The notes under the pieces are model-generated. The model did not search any database. It was not told the origin of the DNA and was given only the letters and a program-made list of their open reading frames with translations. Position numbers and translations under genes: made by a program. This document shows positions 34,798-48,183 of a stretch of 64,000 nucleotides of DNA, piece by piece. Positions within the stretch are counted from its first letter, which is position 1; every line of letters starts with the position of its first letter. Source of the stretch: Amphirosellinia nigrospora (lineage: Eukaryota > Ascomycota > Sordariomycetes > Xylariales > Xylariaceae); assembly GCA_004123355.1 (NCBI GenBank), contig SCHM01000004.1, positions 4,739,017 to 4,803,016 of the forward strand. Reading direction: 5' to 3'.

Positions 34798-37700
34798 GAT
34801 GGCGACAGGCAAGTCAGCACGCAGCGAGTAGAACGAAACTGGGAGTAAGGATAGAGTATGGAATAGAAGATGTGCCTTTGGCTGCTTTTAATATAACCTA
34901 AACATATGTTTCTCCGTGTTCCCGAATCCCGGGCGTCCGATGTTCCCGAGTGTCGGGCATCCTTCCGGGCATACTTCTCAGTTGTAACTTCTCGGGTCAT
35001 GGGCAACGGGCACAAAAGTTAGAGGCCATGATAATTAAGACCAGAAAGGAGGCGGAGTGATAGGGATTCGATAGAGGATTCATTGCCGCAGAAAGTCCCA
35101 GCTGCCAACCTCTCTGTGCGTCACGGGACGAATCTGCAACTTGAAATAGGCCGAAGCCCCGATATATATAATGTACGTTAATATTTTGAACGATAGTAGC
35201 AATTACATCCATTACATCCACTATACTTGACGAAAATAATAGTTCTATTCCGTAATTTCGTTGCAACATCACATTAGGGTAGTAGGTTCCTAGCTTTTGG
35301 CTCACCACCTCGCCCCTAAAGCATGTATATGTAAGCCTCTGACGTCTTGATGTTTAAGACGAAGTAAACCTATCTGCAGTATTCTCATTTCCATATGTTA
35401 TCTTCTAGGTGTTAGAAAATGTCGAATGTAACATACTTACGTAGAACGTGACTCGAAATACTGCACCAGATTTGAGCTCTTGATTATTAGCAGACCAAGA
35501 AAGTAAGAATCGAAGAGACTACGAATGGTTAACTGTCATTGAAGAAATTAATATATTTGGGTCTCTCGCGTGCTTGAAGCTGAAATCGGCAAGATAGGTA
35601 ACGCTTGCGTTAAAATACTGTCGAGTAGTCAACTAGATAGAAGTAGGGTTCATGAAGGGATTTAAATCACCACTATTTGCCGTTTGGCGAATATTGTCTG
35701 CACATATGCTATTTTATTCTTCATATATAGTATCGTAGCAAACAGTATTTCAGGAAGGAAACCTATAAACCATAGACGAGAGTCAGGCTCTGGTACCTTA
35801 GGGACCTCTGCGAACGTACACCTCACGTACCTATGATATTCTAGTAGGCGGGTTAAAACATACATAATCATACCAAAAAGCTTCGGGGACTCTATGACTA
35901 CTTAGTCAATTAAGTTTATTATGCTAGCTGGTCACGATACTTAATGGGCTTATACTGGAACATAAAGGTTATGACTTCCTGAATGCTCTTCTAGAGGGAG
36001 TGCTCGAGGCGCCCCATACAGTGGGCTGCTCGGAAGCCCCTTTAGAGCTCAACAACTCGAAAATTAGTCACCTATAGCAACAGCGTGTCATTAACCAGAA
36101 CCAGAACCTTCTGTCACCTATTTGATTGTCTTAGAAGCAAAACTCGGCGAATTGTATGCCTTTAGCTCCTATCGCTTCCTTACAAAAATCTCTGTTGAGT
36201 CTCCACGCTGAGATCTTTTTCAATTTACTTTGTCACTCTGATACTTGATATGGCTTAGTATCATCGGTGCACGGTACTCAGCAAACCCGGTCTCAATAAC
36301 CTAGGTATGCCTAGTATGGATTTAAAGACTTGGCAGTGAAGCGGTTGTAAAACGAAATAAATAGCATAATATAGTGTGTATAGGATGGATTCTAGCTGGG
36401 CTCTTTCATATGAAGAGGCGGTGAGAGTGGTTCAAGACAACTCACTTTACCACAGGTATTTCCCGGTCCTGACGATGCTGGCTATAACCCGGGCACTATG
36501 TGACATGGATCGTGGTTGTTGCGTGCGCGGCATCGGCAACTTGGCGATCAGATGTTTTGTCACCCGAGAGCTTCGCATTACCCGGGGTTTCAGGACAATT
36601 GCCGTGGACCGACGGACGGCTGGAGTTTTGTCACGGCACACTCGGCGTACGTATTGCTACTGTGTGTTGTGCATATCTCGAATTGACTACTGCTCGGTCC
36701 GTGGTTACTTGTGAGACTCGAAGGCGTGTCCGGTTTCCCGGGGGGACGCTCCCGGTAACGGCAGCTTAATATTAGTTTAATAAGGTGATGGGTTTGGTCG
36801 ATAAATTCCCGATCACGGGTGGAGTCGGGCTCGAAAGAAGAGACCAAACTCGCAAGCGAGCAAACTGGTCTCCTAATTGCTTTGTTATTTATCAAGTCCG
36901 TATTACTTGTTACTATTGGGATGCTTGGGAGACGGTGCCACACAGTTCGTCCATGCGCACATACCACGAGTGTTTGTGGCATTACAAACATCCCAGACTG
37001 GACATGTAGACTTAGTGTAATGGGCAGAAGGACATTTTTAGGAATATTGCCCGGCTGCAGGGGGTCTCGTTTCAACAGCTGCATGGAAACTTGGTCGGGA
37101 GTCTGGTGTTGATCACTGCATACGGTTGTAGGGCATGGCGATAGGGGTCTGATACCAATACCAGATTAAATCGGACAGCGAGAACGTTGCATCTATCTGC
37201 TACATACTTGTATACAATGTAGTCTAGACGAAGTGATGCTTAGCTGTTTGGCTGTTTGACCAAAGTGCCTCGGTATTGTTACCTCCTACTATACTCATAA
37301 TAGTGTAGTTTGGGGCGTACGTGGTAGCCGCAATCTGCCCCTGTAAAACTCTGAACGGGACCGAGTATAAAGTAAATCCTCTTTCATGATCTAGACTTTA
37401 ACCACAACACGTATGATATCTATGCAAACTAGAACATGTAACAGACCTCCAATAGCGACAGCAATCGATGTGAACCAGCAATACTTTTATCGTAGGCTTC
37501 AATGTTACCCACATTTACCCAGACTGTACATACACTAGGTAGACCTTTGCATGTCCATGTGTGACGAGAGCTCCCCATGGTTCATTATGCGTTATGCAGC
37601 ATTGCGGGTTGAGGCTGCTGGGTTAGCGATATGACGGGCTAAAAAGGTGGGCGAGGTGGGTAGTAGTGTGATGCCCCAACGAAGGATTTACGAATCACCA

Positions 37701-40700
37701 CAGAAAATGCAGGTGCAGCGGGGTTGAAGGGCCCAAGCTCCTGGTGCTACCCCTGCCCGCCCATTGGGACCCATGTTCTGCGAGCAGTTATTGGCTCGTG
37801 GAGATGACGAGACCCCGTGACATCGCGACAGAGCAAGGGTAATCGTAAGCTTTTGGAGGGGTGTTGGCCCTTAGCTGCAGCTTTTTCAGCTCCCTATGTT
37901 TACTCTGACGAGGTGAGACGCGCTCGTCTGCCTACCCTCGTTGTTTACTTACTTCCGTTTTTGGCCGTGTCTACTTATAAACCAAAGATAACCCCTCACT
38001 CCGCACTTCGGCCAAAGACAAGGCAATGGTACCTAGTAAGCCTGCTTGGCCCGCGGCTTTCGGCTTACCGTCATATCGGACCACCCTTTTGCCTTTCCCT
38101 AGTTCGGCCTTGAATAAGAAGAAAAAGAGCAATAATGCCTACTTCTGAGTCGCACTGAAAGTCCGTGTTTCACCGAGTTGTTCGAGTGTGTTAGATAGCT
38201 TAGTCTAGTGTGGTGGTGTCTAGACACAGATCGATCTGCTTGCCAAGCTTCAGAACGGCGACCAGGCTGATTTGAAGCACGATAAGCCGCCCGGTAGTCC
38301 GCCAGCCAGCCCTACACCATCTCTAAGATGTCCTGATATCGCTTACTAGCAAGGTCGCACGCGCGTAAACCTATCTCTGTCCGGGTTCATCAGTGTACCA
38401 GTAAATCCGACGAACTCGAATTGTTGTGTGGTGCATATCTATAATTGGATATTCTACTAAAGCTAGGTTAGAACTGTTGGCGCCGATGATACAATGAATT
38501 AGCCGAGACTTGAGACGAGCGAGACCAGGGCAGAACCAAAGATTTGCTAGCTCGTCGATAGCTACCTAATAGGGCAGAAGAACAACCAGTGGCTTCGGGG
38601 TTACTTCGCACGCTTATTGGATCGCGCTCGAATCCTTCCAACAGTGGGCAAGTCTCTGTTTTGCAGGTGACTTATGCAGAGCTAGGCAGCGCGGTCAGCA
38701 AGACATGATCGTGAAGTGGGATCATACTACTGCGGCGGCGATACCGCGAAGAGAATAGGCACACATAGAAAACAAGACGCTTCCCGTCTCACATCAATTG
38801 CTTGCATATGCAACGGGATGCACAGAGGGCCAAAGAGGGTCGCGGAGGCTGAGCGGAGCGCCCAGGTCTGCCCAGGCCTCTCGAGGGAATTATGTACAGC
38901 ACTACGCTAAGTTATGACGACATGACCGTTCCGTCGCAACCATCTGCCTTGGTTGAAAGGGAGATTCGAGATTGATTTACATGCACTAACGGTCTTCTAA
39001 GACGTATGACGTCTGGCACGAACCGCCGAATCGGGACTTTTAGGTGAGATCGAGACACTCTATGGAGTACGGCTTTTAGTTTTTAAGAAGTGTCAACTTG
39101 TATTCTAGAAGCAGAGCTCAGAAATTAGATCCAGTTGCTCCCAACTAGGATACCTAGTCTTACCTACCAGAGCGGACATGTTTTAATTTTTTTCTCTTTC
39201 AAGTCGCTCCCTATTGACTAGATCCTAGATGATTACAACGAGCCGTGAGCTATCCCTTTTGGTCGTGTTCTAGCCATAGAAACATCCATTTTCTTTTGGC
39301 TACTCTCTCATCCCTTATAGCTGCCGCCCGCTTGACCCCGATGAGAATAGTTCAGGGTCTGCTTGCTGTTGCTGTATTAAAAAGGTTCTGATTGAAATTG
39401 GGTGATGGGGCTCGTGTTGGCGAACTCCCAATCATCGATGGACACAAATCCGTGGCTTATCCCACCAGCGACCAGGGCTCCCCTAAATATATGGCATTGG
39501 CCCGGAAACGTACCCAGTAGGCAATTTCACGAACGCTTGAGGGGCTGTTACCGTGTGGGTAACAGTGTGCTGCACTAACAAACAGCCCGCTACACCCGGC
39601 TGAACAGCTGCTAAAGAGCACTTCACTGTTCGGGGCGGACCGGTAGCTGAAATCTAGTGTATAAAGAGCCTGCGATCCCTGGACGAGCCTCCTTTACTTG
39701 ACGAATCTGACAACTAGGAAACCCTGTCCCCAAACTTGCTTGAACCCTGCATTCACGTTATTTTTCGTTGCTATACTGTATAAGCTTACCTACAACTGGC
39801 GAGATACAAGTAGTACTCCATGACGTTCAAGTACAAGCTCGATGAGTCTCGTGAGCATCGTGAAGTTACTCAGAGGCCACTATTCAAGTGTTTGCTGGCG
39901 TCGTGCATGAATTGCATAGTTTCAAACAATCGTCTACGGAGAAAAAAATATGGGGGAGCAGTCTGGGGAATTGGAAGTGGATTCGCATCTCTACTTAGGA
40001 CTTGTCTCCCAACCAACCGTACTTGTTCTCAGCCCTGCCGGAACCGGACTTTTGACCGTCTTGAGGCGTCCCTAGCAACCAATCTCACACAACCCCAGCA
40101 AGCAGCGCCGGCTTCTTTTAGATACCGACGGTGTTTGACAAGACTCTTTTGCCTCGCCTGGACCCTGAGATACTATACTATGTATCAACTAAAGACAAGA
40201 CAAATGTCTTTCGGTAGAACGGGCTAAACGTGGCCAGCGGGTTCTAGTAATTTTGACAGAGACAGTACCATTCCCCGTCGAGCAAAATCGCTTGTTCCGG
40301 CCAGCATCGATTTCAACAGGTCTAGCCTGCCTCATTAAAGGAGGCGCTCCCCGGAGTTGGCGAAGGCGAAATATGTACCTCCGGGCGTAGCGTGCAGCTG
40401 GAATGGTCTGGTCGTTCGTCGATTGTAGCGCTTTTACAGTTCGATAACAGCTCCTTGTATTTTCTTGGTAGCCTAGTTAGCTTGCTGGGTCCAGTTTGCC
40501 ATTACTGTAGAGTGTTTGCGCCGATAATGATGGTTATACGTGTAGGACTTTCTGAAACCCCCAACGGCAAGGTCAATTCATTGGATGGGGTTTCCTCGAT
40601 AGCGGCTTGCTGATTATACAGTACTGGAGGAGTCTGAACCCGGCTACCACGTTGCCAGAAGGAGAATCAGGTGGTTAGTTCTCACGTAAGAAACCCAGTG

Positions 40701-43021
40701 ATACTGGAGTTCTGTATATGTAGGTTTTGGGATATCAATTGCACACGCTACGCAGTAATGCTGTGTAGGGTGTATTCTGGACTTTAGGTCTTATTTAGGG
40801 CTGATCGGAGCATCGTGTACTTACACAATCATCAATCTCGATACACGAATAGCATGGAATTGAAGTTCAACCAACACTGGGCAATTGAGCTTTGACCATA
40901 ACCTGGACTACTCTCCTTAAAGTATCTGCGCTGTAATACTAATTTCATCTAGGTAATACTAAAGGAATTGGTAGGCATACCAAAATGACTAACCAGCACA
41001 GTATGATACTGAACGCTTTGCTAGACGTCGAGTGCGTTTGCGCTTTATGTCCGAGCGTGGCCTCACCCCTTTCTGATGAATTTGTCTTTGAGGGATGACT
41101 TGTCTCAGCGGTTTCCACATATGATTTCACCAGGCATAGTATCTGCTTTTTCATCATGGCTGGCCTGGGTAGAGAGACCAAGTGCGGATTACCAAAATGA
41201 CCAATTCCTAGCTACACCACTATTCTGTCGTTTCGCGTGGCCGTATAGGATCACGATGACTTCTAAGTCTTGTTGATCTTTCCTTTAGGAGAAGAGAACA
41301 ACCTCGCGTATCTAGTAATGATGCTTTCATGTGCCAAGGCAGGGACTGTGTTACCTATGACGCCGTGTCGAAACTTGTTATAGATATAGCATCGGCAGGG
41401 TTTGCCAGGTCACAGATACAGGCGCTCACCGCCTGAGCCTCAGCATGGATGATGTAACTGGTGCATTCATAATTTCTGTGTTGACATTCGCACATGGCGC
41501 ATATTAGCTAGCCTGAGGTTACTGAAGGCTTCACCCGTAAGAGAAGCTCCCTTGCCCTTTCGGACTAGCGGGGTTTCCTGGTTAATGCTAGCTGGTTACG
41601 CTGCTGCAAAGAAGAGCGCGCCAATGAGACTGCGGCTTGCTGGTAGGGACAAACCTTGGCGGTTATAGTCCTCTGGAAACAGCGCTAACGAAGCCTAGCA
41701 TTCACTCAGGTTTTGACTCCGCCCAAGGTGCCTGCCATATTCAGTACAATTGTCAATGGTGGATCCCGCACCTAACGGCCCAATGAGCGGTGATCATCAG
41801 CAGCTTTCCCGGTTGTGACTTGGACCCAGTTTATTGCTGCAGTAGTTACGTTATGTACCTGGTACGGACCTTTGGTACCGACCATCACCTGCCAAATTGC
41901 CGGGCAACGACGCTGGACACCATCTCCCTCGCAACCGGCTTGCAGCGAGAGGTGAAACTCCACCGTGCCACGCCCGGCGAACAAAAACCATTCACTCCCC
42001 TCTGCTTCCTTTCATGCCTCTCCTCCATCCTGCAGCCGAGCGTGTGAAGTCCGACCCTGCCTGGCCGAACCAAGGTGCAATCTGGTGCCGTTCCTCGACA
42101 ATCCTTACAGCCATCCGTACCTCGCCGGCACAGGCACTCACCGCGACTCCTCGCTAACTGGGCTTCTGGCATTGAGGCATAGTAGCACCAACCCCGACAT
42201 CGACATCGACATCGACACCGACACCGACTCTACCTGACTTCAATTGGGTCTTGAAGAGGTACGGCAAGCCATTGGCACTCCAACCGTGCACCTATGTGTG
42301 GAATCACCCTCGACTAACATGAGCAGAGACGGCAGATAGCCCGCATTAATCTCTTTTCGACCGACTATAGTTGTTCGACTACGGCCCGTTCGTAGGACGA
42401 TTCGGCCTCCAATATCGGACACGGAAGCGGCAGTGCGACCGATTATTCCTCGTCATTCATTCTTCTTTCTTTTCCGGCACCAGTTTCCTTGAAATACCCA
42501 TATTAGCACAAGAGAGTGCCGATAGAAGAAGGAAGCTTTATGATACCCACCTCACAAAACTTAATTTTCTAGTGTCTCTAATTTCCCTTCCTCTAATCCC
42601 TCCGTGGAAAGTCGACTGCTTCAGAACAGAAACGCAATTCGAACTCGGTGCCGACTTGAAGGTGGAATTCATCCTGCTATAACATTTCCTACGACATTCT
42701 TTCGATTCAACCCTAACCGCACCGCAACTATATTCCCGTGCAGCAACTGCTTCTTCACATCGCAGCAAGCTATTGCTACTTGTACCATATCGTGCTACAA
42801 AGTCGTATACATCCGCTCCGCCACGTGTACCAGACGAGTTGTGAGGAACTTGATCACTTTCCTGCTTCATCATTCGGAATAGTAGCAGACAGCATTTCAT
42901 AATTGTGGTATTAGCCTCCGTTCGTTAGCAAGATACATGATCGATTGTGCTCATAGTAGCTACTGGGGAGTAGGGTTGTAACTATATATCCTGCTTTCCA
43001 AAGTTGTTATTATCCGCAAAC
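34798..43021. other. Large gene-poor block
   Basis: About 8.2 kb with no open frame that I can tie to a protein family on either strand. The longest frames (up to about 164 codons, for example 36590-37084 minus and 39820-40227 plus) have random-looking, Arg/Cys/Ser-heavy composition. It is not visibly AT-rich, so strong repeat-induced point mutation is not obvious. TAGGTA motifs are sparse (36299, 39150). The last few hundred bases (41.9-43.0 kb) are C/T-rich and probably the promoter and leader of CDC25. Old, unrecognisable repeat remains are possible. Confidence 0.45.
42195..42229. repeat. Hexanucleotide microsatellite (CGACAT/CGACAC)n
   Basis: Roughly six copies of a six-base unit, CGACAT changing to CGACAC, lying about 800 bases upstream of the CDC25 start. 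Confidence 0.75.
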
Positions 43022-44852
43022 ATGGAGGCTTCTTCACCATTGGCGGCTATGCATCCCGCGCCTGCCCCGTCGTGGTATGGCCCTTCCCCCAGCCCCTTTG
43101 GCGGTGGAAACCCTTTTGGTAGTCGATCAAGCATTCGTGAGCAGCTGCAGCGGGCGAGACCTGATTATTTCAACGTGAAAGCTATCCGGGGCTCATCTCC
43201 TTCTGCCAGCTTGGCTGCCGATCTCTCACAGAACTTCTGTCTAGACAACGAATTCAGGTATGCATTCAAACATTAAGGCAGGCTACAAGAGAGTGCAGAT
43301 ACTGACCATAGTAGCCCCCGATTTCCCACGCCTCGTCGGGCTCTTTTCACATCTCAAACGGTGGATCGAGGTACGAAGCATCCAGTCTCTGTTGCCCCAA
43401 ATTACTAATATCAATGTCTAGGATCAGTCACTACGCCACCTCTGCCCGCATCGTCCCCGTGGCATATGCATGATGCTATGGATATAACCCCTGTGCCACA
43501 GAAGCAGGCCTTTGGCACTTCGATCGAGATTACTTCACCTACACCAATTCAATCACCAGATGATGATGAGATGATGGCCGAGTCACCTCTTATAATGTCA
43601 CGCTCATCTTCTGCCGCGCTTGACATCCCCAAAGCGATCAATGAGTAAGTCTGGTATAGGATCACAGAGTTAGACGGAACTAATGAATTGGTAGTAGCCG
43701 TAAGAGAGCTGGTTTGCGCCGGCCGTCTTTGACACGCATGAAAGGCCACACTACGAGTAGTGTGCTAACTCGCGCGCACCCGGAGCAGAACACTCTTTTA
43801 TCTCCTATGCACCCCGAGAGCCAGGTGCCATCTTTCCGATTTGGCGCTGGATCCTCTGGTTTGCCACTGGGAGAGCTATTTCAAGACTCTCCGCCCCAGG
43901 AGCGAAGACCCCAGACAGCGAATAGCCCATCAGCTGTTGTTCCTGGATCGTTTCGTAAGCAGTTACAATTGGTAGTTTGACCGGCACACGGGATCACCGT
44001 AGCAATGCGTCGCCCATTGCCAGTCATGCACGCCGCCCCTCTAACCCCTTCAACCGATCACGCCGACAGTGCCGCCGATCTTTGAGTATGTTTGAAAGCC
44101 CGGATGACGTTATCAGGGGGAAGAGTGAGGACTCTTCTCCGCAGAGCGCTCTGCACTCGGTTATGGATATTGAGGAGGTAGATGGTCCAATCCTACCCCA
44201 CTTCTTTCCTGATGGTGAAAATGATGGTATTCCGAGAATTTCTGGCGAAACGTTCCTCGATCTTCTGGATGGAAAATACAATGAATCCTTTGACCAGAAG
44301 GCTATCATCGACTGCCGTTTTGAGTACGAGTATGAAGGTGGACATATTGATGGTGCTGTAAATTACAACGACAAGGAACTGCTGGCTCGACAACTGTTTC
44401 AAACACCAATGGAAGGCAAGACAATTCTCGTATTCCATTGTGAGTACTCTGTTCACCGTGCTCCCCGAATGGCTCGTCACATCCGCGCTGAAGATCGGAT
44501 GGTTAATGCCGAGCTCTACCCTCGTCTTACATACCCCGAGGTCTACATTTTGGAGGGAGGTTACAGTGACTTTTTCAAAGTACAGAGAAACCGCTGCTAC
44601 CCTCAAGCTTACGTTGAGATGGATGCTGAAGAGCATGCTAACACCTGCGAGCGTGAGTTGGGCAAGCTTCAGCAGAAGCGAAAGGGCATCGGCCGAGCGA
44701 AGACTTTTGCGTTCGGACAGCATGAACCCACGATGTTTGACTCCCCTACGGCGCCTGGGCGTGCGGTTGGACGCCCATCTCCTGGCATGATGATCGGTAA
44801 CTCGCCCATTCTCGGTGACTACCGATCGCCACGACGCATGATCTCCTATTGA
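43022..44852 (+). CDS. CDC25: M-phase inducer phosphatase Cdc25 (nimT type)
   Basis: The dual-specificity phosphatase that removes inhibitory phosphate from Cdk1 to start mitosis. Exons fit at 43022-43257, 43312-43370, 43422-43644 and from 43698, with matching phases. The N-terminus is a long, disordered, Ser/Pro-rich regulatory region with many SP and TP sites (ITSPTPIQSPDDDE). The rhodanese-like catalytic domain starts near PRISGETFLDLLDGKY and has IIDCRFEYEYEGGHI and the signature HCEYSVHRAPRMARHIR at 44436-44486, where Cys and Arg of the CX5R loop are present. It continues YPEVYILEGGYSDFF. The stop is at 44850. Between VPGSF (about 43950) and NASPIASHARRPSNPFNR (about 44003) there is an intron-like GTAAGC...TAG, but the frames differ by one base, so one indel or an unusual splice is needed. 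Confidence 0.88.
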
Positions 44853-45557
44853 GTTGTACTAAATTATTGATTCGGTCGAGAGAGTTGAGTCTCCACCACC
44901 AACAACAATCATTGGATCTTTATCAGACATTAGATCCCACTTTTTCTTTGCAACAATATCGATTACGGCGTATCAATCGTCTTTCATCTCCTGAGAACGG
45001 CCTCTGGCTACGTATCTTGCCGGCTCTTTAGGCCGTTGATACGTAGGTATTGTATATAAAATTGAGACATCATGGGTTTGGCGTTCTTTCATGAGACGAG
45101 GGACCCCCACCATCACTAGGGCACCTCAGAGGGGGTGCATTGCGGTGATTTTATGATAAATGAAGCATTGTTAAGTCTTCGTATCACGAGTTGAGGCACG
45201 AAGTTGGCGGAACCGAGGTCCAATATCCAATGGAGGACCCGAAGGCCGAATGATGGGTGTGATCACCTGGGCTGAGTGTTTCGCCTCGATTCCCAAGAAG
45301 AATGAAATTAAACATGTCAGAGCATGAAGAACTTAGGTAGCTTACCTAGAAGAGTTTCAGTAGGGCGAAACTCTCTGTAGGATTAGTCAGGCCGCAAGCC
45401 ACTTCGTTTCTCGGCATAGTAACAAGAATAAAAACTTGTAAAAGATGTATCTCTCAGATGAATGGATCTACCACCTCCGCTCCGTGTGCCGTGAAATGCT
45501 GTGCCAGCTATATTAATACACGTCCCTACGAAGAGCGGGAGCTTTAGAGCTTTTGTT
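44853..45557. other. Intergenic region between convergent genes
   Basis: About 700 bp holding the 3' ends of CDC25 and PRE10. No other signal seen. Confidence 0.6.
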
Positions 45558-46662
45558 TTATTCTTCCATCTTGTCGTCATCCTTCTTCTCATCCTCGTCG
45601 TCCTCTTCGTCGTCCTCGTCATCCTCTGAGATGGCCTTCTTTGCTAACCGCTCGGCCGCTTCCAGCAGATCTTTGGGGACTTCCATATGCCGCCCTTTGG
45701 TCGGCCCATCGAGCCCGCTGATCCAGCTCATTTCTAACTCGAACTCCTTATCTTTGTTGTCCTGTTGTGCGACGTAGATGATTCTCGCGGCCTCCTTAGT
45801 TGCCTGCATCAGATCCAACTTGCCCTCAGAGAGGTTCAGCTTCTCGAGTTCTGCCTTGGCGGCCTGACGCCCCTTGCCGGTCGCGGCACCGTAGTAACCC
45901 CAGTACATGCCGCTCGGCTCGATCATATAGAGACCCGGACCGCCATGCTTGCCTTCCACCTTGCCGCCGGCGCCCACCGAGGGACCCGAGCCGACCTCGC
46001 CGTCGACAGGGGCCTCCAGCTCCGAGTCGAAGCCGCCGATGATGGCCGTGATGCCGAAGGGGCGCACGGACTGGTACAGGGTGTAGGCTTGTAAGTAGCC
46101 GCCCATGCGGCTCGCGAGGTCGGATGTGGAGATGGGCGATTTGAACGTCTCGCGCCACCCACGGGCCTCGTCGCGGGCTCGGTCGACGAAGTGGTGGCCG
46201 TCGGGGACCATGCCTGAGTATACCTACGCAGAGCGGGGGTTGAGGTTAGCATACGAACTCCGGGTCTACGACGGCGGCGAGCTCAAGTGCGGGGTGTGTG
46301 CGAGCGGAAGCTTGCGGGGGCGCCGCGACGTGAGAGGAGGGGGAGGCTACGTACGACTCCCAGGTGCTTGTCCACGGTGGCGATCCTTTTGTTGGCGTTG
46401 GGCTTGAGCAGCTTCGAGGAGACGACCTTCTCGACGGCCAGGACGACGCCGTCCTTACAACGGATGCCGATCGACGTGCCGCCGTTCTCTACCGCCTTGA
46501 CGGCATACTCGACCTGGAAGTTGCGGCCGTCCGGGGAGAAGATGGAGTTGGCGAGATCGTAACCCGTTCCTATCGACGTCTGGTGTTTTCGAGCTGCCGT
46601 GTTAGCTTCGTTCTACGCCCCTCCACATACAATGGGGCTTGTGGCGGGCGTTCACTCACCAT
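45558..46662 (-). CDS. PRE10: 20S proteasome subunit alpha-7 (PRE10/PSMA3 type)
   Basis: An intact gene of 297 residues with three exons: 46662-46660, 46579-46355 and 46223-45558. The first exon is only the ATG, followed by GTGAGT; splicing then gives [19 protein letters not shown], the N-terminal signature of proteasome alpha subunits (YD...FSPDGR.FQVEYA). [12 protein letters not shown], the alpha-ring interface [26 protein letters not shown] and [19 protein letters not shown] all match alpha-7. The C-terminus has the acidic tail expected of Pre10 ([16 protein letters not shown]). An extra Gly-rich stretch ([12 protein letters not shown]) sits in the surface loop before GLYMIEP. Phases are 0 at both joins. 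The protein forms part of the outer ring of the 20S core. Confidence 0.92.
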
Positions 46663-47596
46663 GATGGGTGGGTTGTCTGTAACGCAGATAGGATGAGATT
46701 TGTAGCTAGATGTAGACAAATTTTATTCGCCGAGGGGAAGGGGTGTTTTCGGAGAAGAAAATTACGTCGTGAATTGTTTGAAGCTCTGGAGGGGTGAGGT
46801 GTGAGGTGCTGGAGGGATGTTTCGTAGAGCTTCAGGCAGCGTGAGCTGCGTGTCGTAGTTGCATCACTCGGTCTAGCGCTGTGGTTGTACCTTGGTGTGG
46901 CTGAAGCTTGCAGCCTTACTTTTAGCCCCAGCCACAACACCTCGACCCACCAAGGTAGGTTGGGGTAGGTTACCACCAGCTCAGCTCAGTGTAAGAGCTC
47001 ATGTACTTCCAGCGCCGCGTTCCCTGCCGGGTTACTTTGATGTGAATTCATTCGAAGAATGATGCATCTTCGTCCTATATATATATGCGTCTATATTAAA
47101 TCATAGTAAATGAGGGGAAACTGACTAGATTGTCGTCTAGCCAATTGTATACCATCGATGTTGTCTTGTCGTTAAGATAAGTAGTTAAGTACTTAACTCA
47201 ACATATTTGAAAAAAATAGGAGCAGAAGGGGGGTCAAGGTTGAGGTTGTAGTTCCCTAGAACAAACAGCATCAGTTAAAGCCCCCTGAGTAGCATACATC
47301 TAGATTTTTGTTGTTTACATCCCCTTCCTTACGGCATGTGTTGTGTATAAGCGTGAGGATGCATTACAAACGTTGTGTGTTAGACGGCGCGACGGATATA
47401 CGTCGGGCGGCCACGGCTTGACCCTGATTATAGAACCTCTCAGGGCTAGCTGTAAGAAAGGGTTTCTAAAAGACCTTAAGGCACAACGTAGTAGCGATTC
47501 TTTATCGAGGTAATATAACTCTTTGCTTTATTTTCTAATGTAGCTCAAAGGTGTTGAGAGTGTTGTAGAACCACCCTGCTGCTTTATGCCTATCTG

Positions 47597-47693
47597 GTAC
47601 CTTAGGTACGTAAAACTACCAACATATTAGGTATACTCAAGGTACCTATTTTCCGAAATAGCAACTAGTTAGGTAGGTACCTACCTAGTATAG
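47597..47693. repeat. Cluster of TAGGTACCTA-type motifs
   Basis: GGTACCTTAGGTACG, AGGTACCTATT and TTAGGTAGGTACCTACCTAG occur within about 100 bases. Same motif as in the clusters at 26.3 and 26.8 kb. Confidence 0.6.
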
Positions 47694-48114
47694 ACATTTA
47701 GAACAATTGGAACACTCACCTATCCATACTTTAATTTATTATACGCCTTTATGCCTATCCCATGAATCGCTGCTCTGCAAAGGTCACAATTCCCCGTCAC
47801 GCTTCTCACCCCACATGTACCCCCGCCGCGTGGGTTCTGGTCAACGCGCCTGAACAAAGAACCGCGACGGTTGCATCCCTAGCATTGTGTTCGCACTGCT
47901 AGTCTCAAAGTATTTCGAATTAGGAGCGAGCAATAGCGATAGCTGCCAGATCAATCTGCTTGATTGCTGCAGCATCTGCGGACAAGAATTGGTTGTGGTT
48001 GTACACCCGGAGTCAGCTCATGGCTTGCTGCTGAGTTGGTTGGCGAGGTTAGCAGCGGCAGTATGCGAATGCGCACCCGGGCTACGTCACGTACTGTGCG
48101 GCTTTCCCTCCCTC

Positions 48115-48145
48115 CACCACCTGCCACCTGCCACCTGCCACCCGC
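48115..48145. repeat. Short tandem heptamer (CACCTGC)n
   Basis: About four copies of a seven-base unit in a C/T-rich tract ending some 40 bases before the ATG at 48184. Confidence 0.65.
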
Positions 48146-48183
48146 CGCCTCCCTTCTCCCTTCTTCCCCTTCTCAACGCCACC

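Larger units (their letters stand above)
46663..48183. other. Intergenic region between divergent genes
   Basis: About 1.5 kb holding promoters for PRE10 and the chromo-domain gene. It carries a dense TAGGTACCTA cluster (47597-47693) and, at 48115-48145, a short tandem run of the unit CACCTGC just before the chromo-domain gene start. Confidence 0.55.

Noticed and set aside
36590-37084. 164-codon minus-strand frame in the gene-poor block
   Set aside because: No motif, no conserved blocks, mixed Ser/Arg/Pro composition consistent with chance.
39546-39790. Possible solo long terminal repeat (TGTTAC start, TATAAA-like box near 39661)
   Set aside because: No matching end, no target-site duplication and no second copy could be seen.
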